DNA of 27,810 bases from CAZAMP01 sp964486455 (GTDB lineage Bacteria; Eisenbacteria; RBG-16-71-46; CAZAMP01): the NCBI GenBank assembly GCA_964486455.1, contig CAZAMP010000053.1, forward strand, positions 1 to 27,810. The letters run 5' to 3'. Made by a program: the position numbers and the translations under genes. Shown piece by piece: positions 7,755-15,621 of this stretch (the first letter of the stretch is position 1; every line of letters starts with the position of its first letter). A model generated the notes under the pieces. It did no database searches, was not told the origin of the DNA, and saw nothing but the letters and a program-made list of their open reading frames with translations.

Positions 7755-9127
7755 GTCGCGCTCCTTGGAAGGTAGCGACCGGCGCCCCGTTCCACCTTGA
7801 GGTCACCATCTCGATATTGAACGCGGCCGCTCGCGATCACAGTGGACGGAATCCCCTGGACGGCGAACCCCTCGAAGATGCTGCGGTCGCACTTGTGCGT
7901 ATGTGTCTTTGCGGAGATCGTGCGTGTTCCCTCAGGGTCCCAAACCACGAGGTCCGCGTCCGCCCCGATCGTGATCGAACCCTTGCGGGGATATAGCCCG
8001 AAGATCTTCGCGGCGCGCGTCGACGTGAGGTCGACGAACTGGTTCAGATCGATGCGACCTTCGAGCACGCCATGGGTGTAGAGAAGCGACAATCGATCCT
8101 GCATGCCGGCCGCACCGTTGGGTATCTTCCGAAAGTCGCCCTTGCCCATATCTTTCTGACCGACCTGGTTGAAGGGACAGTGATCGGTGCCCACGACTTC
8201 CAGGATCCCCGACCCGAGTGCCGCCCAGAGCGGCTCTTGATGGCCACGCGGACGGATCGGCGGACTCATGACGTACGCCGCCCCCTCGAAGTCGGGCTTT
8301 TCGTACACCGTATCATCGAGGAGCAGATACTGCGGACACGTCTCACCGTACACCTGCTGTCCCCGCTCACGCGCCTCCGCGACCGCGCGGACGGCTTCCG
8401 CGCAGGTCATGTGGACGACGTATAGCGGCGCCCCCGTCAAGCGCGCCATCATGATCGCGCGTGCTGTTGCCTCACCCTCGACCGGCGAGGGACGGGAGAG
8501 CGCATGATGGATCGGCTCGGTCTTCCCTTCAGCGATGAACTGGTTCTGCAGTTCGACGACCATCTCGCCGTGTTCGGCGTGGACCATGATGAGTGCGTCC
8601 AGGTGTGATGCGCTCTTGAGCGCCTGAATGATCTCGGTGTCGTCGATGCCGATCGCCCCGCGGTAGGCCATGAAGACCTTGAACGAGCAGATCCCTTCCT
8701 CCCGAACGCAGCGCTCCATCCACTCGACGGCTTTCTCACGCCACGAGGTGATGCACATGTGAAATCCGTAGTCCGCGACAGCCTTCTCGGCCTTGGCGTG
8801 CCAGTCCTTCAGCACGGCCATCGCGTCGTCGTCGCGCCCGGGAACCACGAAGTCGATGATCGTGGTCGTTCCGCCCGCGATGCCGGCGGCCGTCCCCGTC
8901 TCGAAGTCGTCGGCCGAGACGGTCCCCATGAACGGCAGCTCCATGTGGACGTGCGGGTCCACCCCGCCCGGAAACACGAACTGCCCCGAAGCGTCAATGA
9001 CGTCATCGTCCGTTGCCGCGTCGAGGGCGTCATCCAGCTCAACGATCTTGTCGTCACGGCAGCGCACGTCACCGACCCAGCGATCGATCGCCGTAACGAG
9101 GGTTCCGTTCTTGATCAAGACACCCAT
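7751..9127 (-). CDS. hydA: Dihydropyrimidinase (D-hydantoinase family)
   Basis: Second step of the pathway: hydrolytic ring opening of dihydrouracil and dihydrothymine to N-carbamoyl-beta-amino acids. It has 458 residues, the usual length. The binuclear zinc site of cyclic amidohydrolases is complete: His59 and His61 (GGVDPHVH), the carbamylated Lys150 (CSFKVFMAY), His183 (MVHAEHGE), His239 (YVVHMTC) and Asp315 (VGTDHCPF). It is a soluble enzyme, normally a tetramer. It lies between beta-ureidopropionase (28-base gap) and the aminotransferase (4-base overlap). Context favours the pyrimidine substrate over hydantoins. Confidence 0.95.
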   Translation of the reverse strand: MGVLIKNGTLVTAIDRWVGDVRCRDDKIVELDDALDAATDDDVIDASGQFVFPGGVDPHVHMELPFMGTVSADDFETGTAAGIAGGTTTIIDFVVPGRDDDAMAVLKDWHAKAEKAVADYGFHMCITSWREKAVEWMERCVREEGICSFKVFMAYRGAIGIDDTEIIQALKSASHLDALIMVHAEHGEMVVELQNQFIAEGKTEPIHHALSRPSPVEGEATARAIMMARLTGAPLYVVHMTCAEAVRAVAEARERGQQVYGETCPQYLLLDDTVYEKPDFEGAAYVMSPPIRPRGHQEPLWAALGSGILEVVGTDHCPFNQVGQKDMGKGDFRKIPNGAAGMQDRLSLLYTHGVLEGRIDLNQFVDLTSTRAAKIFGLYPRKGSITIGADADLVVWDPEGTRTISAKTHTHKCDRSIFEGFAVQGIPSTVIASGRVQYRDGDLKVERGAGRYLPRSAT

Positions 9128-9155
9128 GCGGGCCTCCTCAGGAGCCGGCCGTCAC

Positions 9156-10028
9156 TCAAGGCAGGAGTTCGGTCATCTCTTCGTACGTCTCGGGACGGCG
9201 GTCGCGATAGAACTGCCAGACCCGTCTCACTTCCTCGATCATGTCGAGATCGAGGTCGGCGGTGATGAGTTCGTCATCGTCTTCCGATCCCGTCGCGAGG
9301 AAGCCGCCGCGCGGATCGACGAAGTAACTCGTCCCATAGAATTTTCCGATGTTCCAGGGGGCTTCGGTTCCGACCCGGTTGATGCACCCCATGAAGTAGC
9401 CGTTGGCGACGGCGTGCGCCGGCTGCTCGAGCTTCCAGAGGTACTGCGAAAGCCCCGCCACGGTCGCGGACGGGTTAAAGACAATCTCCGCGCCACCCAG
9501 ACCGAGGATGCGCGCACCTTCCGGGAAATGGCGGTCGTAGCAAATGTAGACACCGACGGTCGCGTGCTGTGTCTGAAAGACCGGATAGCCCATATTGCCG
9601 GGTTTGAAGAAGAACTTCTCCCAGAAACCCGCGACCTGAGGAATGTGGTTCTTGCGGTACTTCCCCAGATACGTGCCGTCGGCGTCGATCACGGCCGCCG
9701 TGTTGTAGTAGACGCCGGCTTGTTCACGCTCGTAGATGGGAACGACGATGACCATGCCGTACTTCTTCGCGAACGGCGTGAGCGCTTCGACCGTCGGGCC
9801 CGGGACCGGCTCGGCCGCGTCGTACCAGCGTTCGTCCTGACTCGGACAGAAATACGGTCCGTTGAAGATCTCCTGCAGGCAGAGTACCTGCACGCCGGCC
9901 GCGCCGGCTTCATCGATTAACGGCGCGTGCTTCTCGAACGCGGCCGCCTGTATCTCGGCTACGGGGCGGCTTTCATCATTGATCGGGTTCGCGCATTGAA
10001 TGAGGCCGCCCTTGACGATCCTCGCCAC
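9156..10028 (-). CDS. Beta-ureidopropionase / N-carbamoyl-beta-alanine amidohydrolase (nitrilase superfamily)
   Basis: Third step: N-carbamoyl-beta-alanine (or the 3-aminoisobutyrate analogue) is hydrolysed to the beta-amino acid, CO2 and ammonia. The 290-residue protein has the nitrilase-superfamily triad Glu53 (LCLQEIF), Lys126 (KYRKNHIP) and Cys163 (GVYICYDRHFPEGAR). The frame stays open upstream to 10349, but that part is Arg-rich and lies across the end of mmsA. The GTG at 10028 is chosen because GGAGG precedes it by six bases and the family-like sequence starts there (ARIVKGGLIQ). N-carbamoylputrescine amidase is a close relative, but position between mmsA and dihydropyrimidinase points to the pyrimidine substrate. 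Confidence 0.9.
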   Translation of the reverse strand: MARIVKGGLIQCANPINDESRPVAEIQAAAFEKHAPLIDEAGAAGVQVLCLQEIFNGPYFCPSQDERWYDAAEPVPGPTVEALTPFAKKYGMVIVVPIYEREQAGVYYNTAAVIDADGTYLGKYRKNHIPQVAGFWEKFFFKPGNMGYPVFQTQHATVGVYICYDRHFPEGARILGLGGAEIVFNPSATVAGLSQYLWKLEQPAHAVANGYFMGCINRVGTEAPWNIGKFYGTSYFVDPRGGFLATGSEDDDELITADLDLDMIEEVRRVWQFYRDRRPETYEEMTELLP

Positions 10029-10066
10029 GTCTCGCCTCCTTCGGATTCGATCACGCGCCGGGTGAG

Positions 10067-11518
10067 TTACCAGCGCGAGATCACGACCTTTCTGTCCGTA
10101 TAGAAATCGAAGATCTCTCGGCCATGCGCCTTGAGATCGCCCATGAAGGATCCCTTCGCGCCCCCGAAGCTGAAGAACGACATCGGGGCCGCGACGCCGA
10201 GATTGACCGCGGTCATGCTGGCTTCGACCTCGTACGCGAAGGTCCGCGCGTGGCGACCGCTCGTGGTGAAGATAGAGCTGGCGTTGCCGAGCGGGTGGGC
10301 CTTCATCGTCGCGAGCGCCTGGTCTAGCGACGCCACGTTCATGAGACACAGCACGGGGCCGAAGATCTCCTCGCTTGCGACCACCATCTCGGGTGTAACG
10401 CCGTCGAAGAGCGTCGGTCCGATGAAGAAGCCGCCGCCGTCGCTCTCGGGCTTGACGTCGCGCCCGTCGACGACGAGCTCCGCACCTTCATCGATTCCCT
10501 TCTGGATGTAGTCCAGCACACGCGCCTTGTGGGCGGCGCTGATCACGGGTCCCATCATGATGCCGTCTCGGGTCCCGTCGCCGACGCGTATCTTCGCCAG
10601 CCGCTCGACGAGGCCGTCGCGAATCTTCTGATGACAATCCCCGACGGTGAGAACCACGGTCCCGGCGAGACAGCGTTCTCCGGCGCATCCGTAGGCCGAG
10701 CCGGTCACGGCGTCGAGCGCGGCGTCCATGTCGGCGTCCGGCATGACGACGAGGAAGTTCTTCGCCCCCCCGAGGGCCTGCACGCGTTTGCCGCTCTCCG
10801 CGGCACGGCGATAGACGTACTCGGCCACGGGACTCGACCCGACGAACGAAACACCCTTGATAAGCGGGTTGTCGAGGATCGCGTTCACGGCGTCCTTGCC
10901 GCCGTTGACCATGTTGAGAACCCCGGGAGGAAAGCCCGCATCGTGGATGAGCTTGAACAGAAGCTCCTGGCAGTAAGGCACCTGTTCGGAAGGTTTGCAG
11001 ACGAAGGTGTTTCCGCAGGCGACCGCGAACGGATAGAACCAGAGCGGCACCATGGCAGGGAAGTTGAACGGCGCGATGCACGCGAAGACACCCATCGGCT
11101 GGCGGATCTCACTCGTGTCGATGCCCGCCGCCACGTCCTCGAGGGCGCGCCCCATCATCAGCGTCGGCGCGCCGCACGCGACTTCCACGCACTCGATCCC
11201 GCGCCGGACGCTCCCGACCGATTCGTCGATCGTCTTGCCGTGTTCTATTGTGAGGATGCGCGCTAGCTCGTCGGCGTGCTTCTCCAGAAGGAACTTGAAA
11301 TTGAAGAGGTAGCGCGCCCGATCGATTACGGGGACTCGGCGCCATTCCGGATATGCCTTGTGGGCGGCATCCACCGCGCGGGACACGTCCGCCTCCCCAC
11401 CGAGCGGGACCTGGCCGAGCGTCTCGCCCGTAGCCGGGTTCAAGACGTCGAGCGTCTCGCCCGCCAGCGAGTCGATCCACTCGCCGCCCACGTAGTCCTG
11501 GATCCGTTTCACGGCCAT
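10067..11518 (-). CDS. mmsA: CoA-acylating (methyl)malonate-semialdehyde dehydrogenase
   Basis: First gene of the operon, last step of the pathway: oxidative decarboxylation of malonate semialdehyde to acetyl-CoA and of methylmalonate semialdehyde to propionyl-CoA with NAD+ and CoA. The 483-residue protein has the aldehyde-dehydrogenase fold, with catalytic Cys283 (GERCLAG) and Asn152 (APFNFPAM). It shows the MmsA-specific 'LGGAKN' in place of the 'ELGGK' glutamate of hydrolytic aldehyde dehydrogenases. The start has GGAGG upstream, and a TATAAT is found about 115 bases before it on this strand. Serving both semialdehydes fits an operon that handles uracil and thymine. Confidence 0.93.
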   Translation of the reverse strand: MAVKRIQDYVGGEWIDSLAGETLDVLNPATGETLGQVPLGGEADVSRAVDAAHKAYPEWRRVPVIDRARYLFNFKFLLEKHADELARILTIEHGKTIDESVGSVRRGIECVEVACGAPTLMMGRALEDVAAGIDTSEIRQPMGVFACIAPFNFPAMVPLWFYPFAVACGNTFVCKPSEQVPYCQELLFKLIHDAGFPPGVLNMVNGGKDAVNAILDNPLIKGVSFVGSSPVAEYVYRRAAESGKRVQALGGAKNFLVVMPDADMDAALDAVTGSAYGCAGERCLAGTVVLTVGDCHQKIRDGLVERLAKIRVGDGTRDGIMMGPVISAAHKARVLDYIQKGIDEGAELVVDGRDVKPESDGGGFFIGPTLFDGVTPEMVVASEEIFGPVLCLMNVASLDQALATMKAHPLGNASSIFTTSGRHARTFAYEVEASMTAVNLGVAAPMSFFSFGGAKGSFMGDLKAHGREIFDFYTDRKVVISRW

Positions 11519-11632
11519 TCTAGCCTCCAGTCGGTTGTGAAGTACGCAAGGCTACCATGCGTCCCGAGAGAGGGACAAGATCAGTGATGGCAGGGAGATA
11601 TGGCCACGCGGGGCGTGCGGGCGAGCATCCAG

Positions 11633-11668
11633 ATTATATTGCTTGTCGACACGGGGCACAGATATGAT
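11633..11668. promoter_or_regulatory. Divergent promoter region, mmsA operon (-) and secreted-protein gene (+)
   Basis: This AT-rich island in GC-rich DNA has a perfect TATAAT on the minus strand (bases 11638 to 11633, about 115 bases before mmsA) and TATGAT on the plus strand (11663-11668, about 52 bases before the gene at 11720). TTGCTT at 11639-11644 is 18 bases before TATGAT. The two -10 elements are about 25 bases apart, so the promoters would compete or share a regulator. No -35 match is clear for the minus-strand one. Confidence 0.4.
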
Positions 11669-11719
11669 ACGATCCTCATAGGGACTCCACAGACCCCGCG
11701 CAACGCCCGGAGGTCGGTC

Positions 11720-12412
11720 ATGAAATGCGCACTGCTTCTATCTGTGGTTGTCTCCCTCTTCATCACGCCCGCACTCGCTGACGAACCCGAGCTGGATCCC
11801 AAGGCAAGCATCAACCTCTACATGACCAAACCCAGCTACGTTGGCAGCCAGCTCTTGCAGAACTCGGACTTCCCGATCTGCGAGAGCCTGCGGGATCTTC
11901 CCGAAGGCAGCGATGACGGCATCTTCGTCTGGGTGTTCTTTTGCCGGGAAGGCGGACTCCCATACAACGGCTGTGAAGCCATCGGAGGCGTCCAGTTCGG
12001 TATCGAGTACAGCCCGACAGTCATCGTCAAGGAGTGGACGCTCGCGACCGGAGGATTGGATATCGGTGAAGGCGATCAGTGGGGATTGCCGGATTGGCCC
12101 GAGAGCGGTAGCAGCTACGCGGCGACATGGTTGGGCGGCGCCTACGTTCCACCGGGTGATTGCGCCAAGGTCGGATACTTCATGATCGACTTCGGGTCCA
12201 CGGGCGAGATGCAGATCACCCGTCACCCGGTAGACGAACAGGCGCTTTGGGCATGTGGCTGCTTAGGGGAAGAGATTCAGTGCTACAAGATCTGCAAGGC
12301 GCGGCTCGGTCGGCTCGATCTCGAGACCGGAGTGGAGCTCGTCTGCGGAAACCAGTGCCCGACGCCGATTGTGGAGCGCAGCTGGGGTCGGATCAAAGCA
12401 CAGTATCGCTAA
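11720..12412 (+). CDS. Cys-rich secreted protein with W-x-x-I-K-A-x-Y-R C-terminal tail
   Basis: I do not recognise a named family. The 230-residue product starts with a clear signal peptide (MKCALLLSVVVSLFITPALA, cleavage probably before DEP). The mature part has about 11 cysteines, clustered near the end (ACGCLGEEIQCYKICKARLG, then VCGNQC), which suggests disulfides outside the cytoplasm. The middle (GGVQFGIEYSPTVIVKEW, then a segment ending VGYFMIDFG) looks like a beta-sandwich. The last residues, VERSWGRIKAQYR, match the end of the unrelated secreted protein at 26994-27722. ATG 11720 is chosen over the open frame upstream (from 11600) because it starts the signal peptide and has GGAGG (11709-11713) before it. 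The gene diverges from the pyrimidine operon and converges on fahA. Confidence 0.82.
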   Translation: MKCALLLSVVVSLFITPALADEPELDPKASINLYMTKPSYVGSQLLQNSDFPICESLRDLPEGSDDGIFVWVFFCREGGLPYNGCEAIGGVQFGIEYSPTVIVKEWTLATGGLDIGEGDQWGLPDWPESGSSYAATWLGGAYVPPGDCAKVGYFMIDFGSTGEMQITRHPVDEQALWACGCLGEEIQCYKICKARLGRLDLETGVELVCGNQCPTPIVERSWGRIKAQYR

Positions 12413-12526
12413 GTGGCATCACTAGGTGACTGTCGGATCAAGTGGCGTGGTCCAATCAGAGGAGTTCATTGTATACAGATCATCAACATCAGTAACTATA
12501 ACTAACTGCAACACAACAACTTAACT

Positions 12527-12542
12527 TTGTACCCGGGTACAA
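12527..12542. repeat. Perfect 16-bp palindrome in an AT-rich convergent gap
   Basis: TTGTACCCGGGTACAA reads the same on both strands. It sits between the stop of the secreted-protein gene (12412) and that of fahA (12565), directly after an AT-rich stretch (about 12464-12530). A related shorter palindrome, TGTATACA, is at 12470-12477. There is no T-tract, so it is not a classical terminator; a protein-binding site or RNA hairpin is possible. Confidence 0.5.
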
Positions 12543-12564
12543 TCCGTGACCCCGAGGCGAGCGG

Positions 12565-13854
<1,290 letters not shown>

Positions 13855-13863
13855 CTCTTCCTC

Positions 13864-14871
13864 TCATCCTTCTTTCAGCAAACCGAGCGCGCGGAGATCC
13901 GCGCGAGGGTCATCAAAGCTACAACTTCCGAACGACGCGGCCGCCGTCTCGCGTGCCTCGGCGATCTCCGCCGTATCGATCCGATAGTCTTTCCACATGA
14001 GTCCGTCCGGGTCGAACGCGAAGTGCGTCGGCAGCTCATCCTCGATCATCAATCGGACAACGACTTCATCGAGATCGAGAAAGCGCGCGAGAAACGCCGC
14101 GCCGAACACGTTCAAAAAGCCGTGCATCGTCGTCGGGGGATCGGTCGCGGCATGGCGCTCGGGATGATGCAGGCCTGCGGTCGCCTTGAGCAGAACGCCC
14201 GCGTCTCGACATGCCGTTATCACCTTCGTCACGAGTTCCGTCGACGGAACGGCGTCGACGGTCACGCCACCGCACCGCAGCTTGTAGCCGGCCGCGCGAT
14301 ATCTCGGCGTCTGGCCGCCGGGGCCCTCGAGCCTCTCCCAATTGTGTTGCGCGATGCCCGCGATCACGTCCCCGACACCGTCCAGGTCATCGCCCTCGGG
14401 TACACCCTCGTAGTAGACCGAAAGATGTCGCGGTCCGTGCGCATCGACGAGGTCCGCGATCTGGCGGAGAAGCTCACGGAGCTCCGCACTGTCGCGCTTC
14501 TGTAGCAGGACGTTTGGCAGTCGCGCTTCGAAAACATCCACGACCACCCGTTCGACGTGACGTTCGCCGAATGACGTGATCGCTTCGAGATCGGCCACGA
14601 GTCCCGAGATGAAGGCGGCCGTGTCGTCTCCCCCTCGCGCGAGCACCGAAAAGCGAAACGGCTCGCCGCGCGAAAAGAGCTCGTCATGGTACGGCCCGAG
14701 CTCTTCCAGTCGCGAAGCCGGGCAGATGAAACGTCCCAGCATCCGGGCGTCGGCATCATCTCGATAGCGCGCGTAGTTCCTGATGGCCTCGTCCATATCG
14801 AGCGACGCCGGCGGGAAAAGCCCCGCGTAGTCGATGATGCCGCTCATGAACGCGCGCAAGCTCTCGTGCAT
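13864..14871 (-). CDS. Conserved protein of unknown function upstream of fahA
   Basis: A 335-residue soluble protein without signal peptide or membrane segment; I cannot assign it to a named family. It opens with 'MSGIIDYAGLFPPASLDMDEAIRNY'-like sequence. Alternating strands and helices (RFSVLARGG, VERVVVDVFE, HLSVYYEG) and the motifs 'GYKLRCGGVTVDAVPS' and 'GVLLKATAGLHHPERH' suggest a TIM barrel with Lys, Arg and paired His as possible active-site residues. 'TTMHGFLNVFGAAFLAR' follows. ATG 14871 is chosen over the frame's earlier start (15051) because GGAG precedes it and the upstream translation is low-complexity. Its position nine bases ahead of fahA suggests a role in aromatic amino-acid breakdown or in handling its products; that is inference. 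It does not resemble the GST-fold maleylacetoacetate isomerase. Confidence 0.75.
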   Translation of the reverse strand: MHESLRAFMSGIIDYAGLFPPASLDMDEAIRNYARYRDDADARMLGRFICPASRLEELGPYHDELFSRGEPFRFSVLARGGDDTAAFISGLVADLEAITSFGERHVERVVVDVFEARLPNVLLQKRDSAELRELLRQIADLVDAHGPRHLSVYYEGVPEGDDLDGVGDVIAGIAQHNWERLEGPGGQTPRYRAAGYKLRCGGVTVDAVPSTELVTKVITACRDAGVLLKATAGLHHPERHAATDPPTTMHGFLNVFGAAFLARFLDLDEVVVRLMIEDELPTHFAFDPDGLMWKDYRIDTAEIAEARETAAASFGSCSFDDPRADLRALGLLKEG

Positions 14872-15116
14872 GTTCTCACTCCACGGTGGTGCACACCATC
14901 GGCCTGGTGACGAGCAACGTTCCGAAATCGGAGGGACGATTCTAGTCACACCAACCCGCCGCCGCCAGAGGAAAGCGGTCGCGTTTCGGATTGCCCCTTG
15001 TTTTTGATCGGTTTGTCCGGGATTGGCCGATTGCGAGACGGCTGGCATCACACAGGCGGACTGTGTAGTCTCGCTGGCCCGAACTCATACGTCTCCATCA
15101 CTTAGGAAACGAGGAG

Positions 15117-15596
15117 ATGCACGTGGCTGCCAAGGCCCTTAAGGAAGGTATGAAGGCGCCGGCGTTCAAGGCGCCGGCCGACGACGGCAAGGAGTATGCA
15201 CTCAAGGATCTCAAGGGGAAGAAGGTCATTCTCTTCTTCTATCCGAAAGACAACACCTCCGGCTGAACGAAGGAAGCGATCGCGTTCCGTGATGCGAACG
15301 CGAAGATCCACCGCAAGGGTGCCGTCGCACTGGGCGTCAGCCGCGATAGTCTCAAGAGCCATGCCGGATTCCGCGAGAAACACGAACTGAACTTCCCGCT
15401 GCTGTCGGATCCCGACAAGAAGATGCACACCGTTTACGGCACCCTCAAAGAGAAGACGATGTACGGCAAGAAGGTGATGGGGGTCGACCGGTCGACGTTT
15501 CTCATCGATGAGAACGGCATCATCCGGAAGATCTGGCGGGGTGTAAAGGTGGACGGTCACGTGGACGCGGTGCTGGAGGAGCTGAAGGCACTCTAG
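15117..15596 (+). CDS. Selenocysteine-containing peroxiredoxin (PrxQ/Bcp type), UGA at 15264-15266 read as Sec
   Basis: A thiol (here selenol) peroxidase that reduces H2O2 and organic peroxides in the cytoplasm. The continuous frame of 160 codons is interrupted only by TGA at codon 50, exactly where the peroxidatic Cys belongs: YPKDNTSG-U-TKEA against the usual Bcp pattern YPKDNTPG-C-T. Similarity continues on both sides (APAFKAP, KVILFFYP before; ALGVSRDS, HAGFREKHELNFPLLSDPDKK, STFLIDENGIIRKIW after) to a normal C-terminus. The product has no cysteine at all; the helix position of the usual resolving Cys is Ala, so it is a 1-Sec enzyme needing an external reductant. A SECIS-like hairpin follows the UGA. 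ATG 15117 has AGGA nine bases upstream; GTG 15123 with GAGGAG six bases upstream is an equally good start. It is 25 bases before mutY. A conventional gene call would split or drop it. Confidence 0.9.
15280..15303 (+). promoter_or_regulatory. Bacterial SECIS-like hairpin in the peroxiredoxin mRNA
   Basis: Bases 15280-15287 (UCGCGUUC) pair without mismatch with 15296-15303 (GAACGCGA), enclosing an eight-base loop (CGUGAUGC). The loop begins 21 bases after the UGA and has G at its second position. Both properties agree with the bacterial SECIS rules I recall (loop 16-37 bases after the UGA, a G in the first two loop positions). It would bind SelB. Confidence 0.7.
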
Positions 15597-15621
15597 CGAT
15601 TCGACCGGAGGCCCGTGAGCC

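Noticed and set aside
10029..10349. Longer beta-ureidopropionase starting inside mmsA
   Set aside because: The extension is an Arg-rich shadow of mmsA in another frame; GGAGG and family similarity place the start at GTG 10028.
14872..15051. Longer start for the unassigned protein before fahA
   Set aside because: The extension lies in the divergent intergenic region and has no protein-like pattern; ATG 14871 has its own GGAG.
15264..15266. In-frame TGA as a nonsense mutation or sequencing error making the peroxiredoxin a pseudogene
   Set aside because: The stop falls precisely on the catalytic Cys codon, coding similarity is intact on both sides, and a SECIS-like hairpin follows at the right distance; decay would not choose that codon.
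15267..15290. Hairpin GGAA/UUCC immediately after the UGA as the SECIS
   Set aside because: Its stem is short and bulged and the loop begins only 9-11 bases after the UGA; the 8-bp stem at 15280-15303 fits the rules better.
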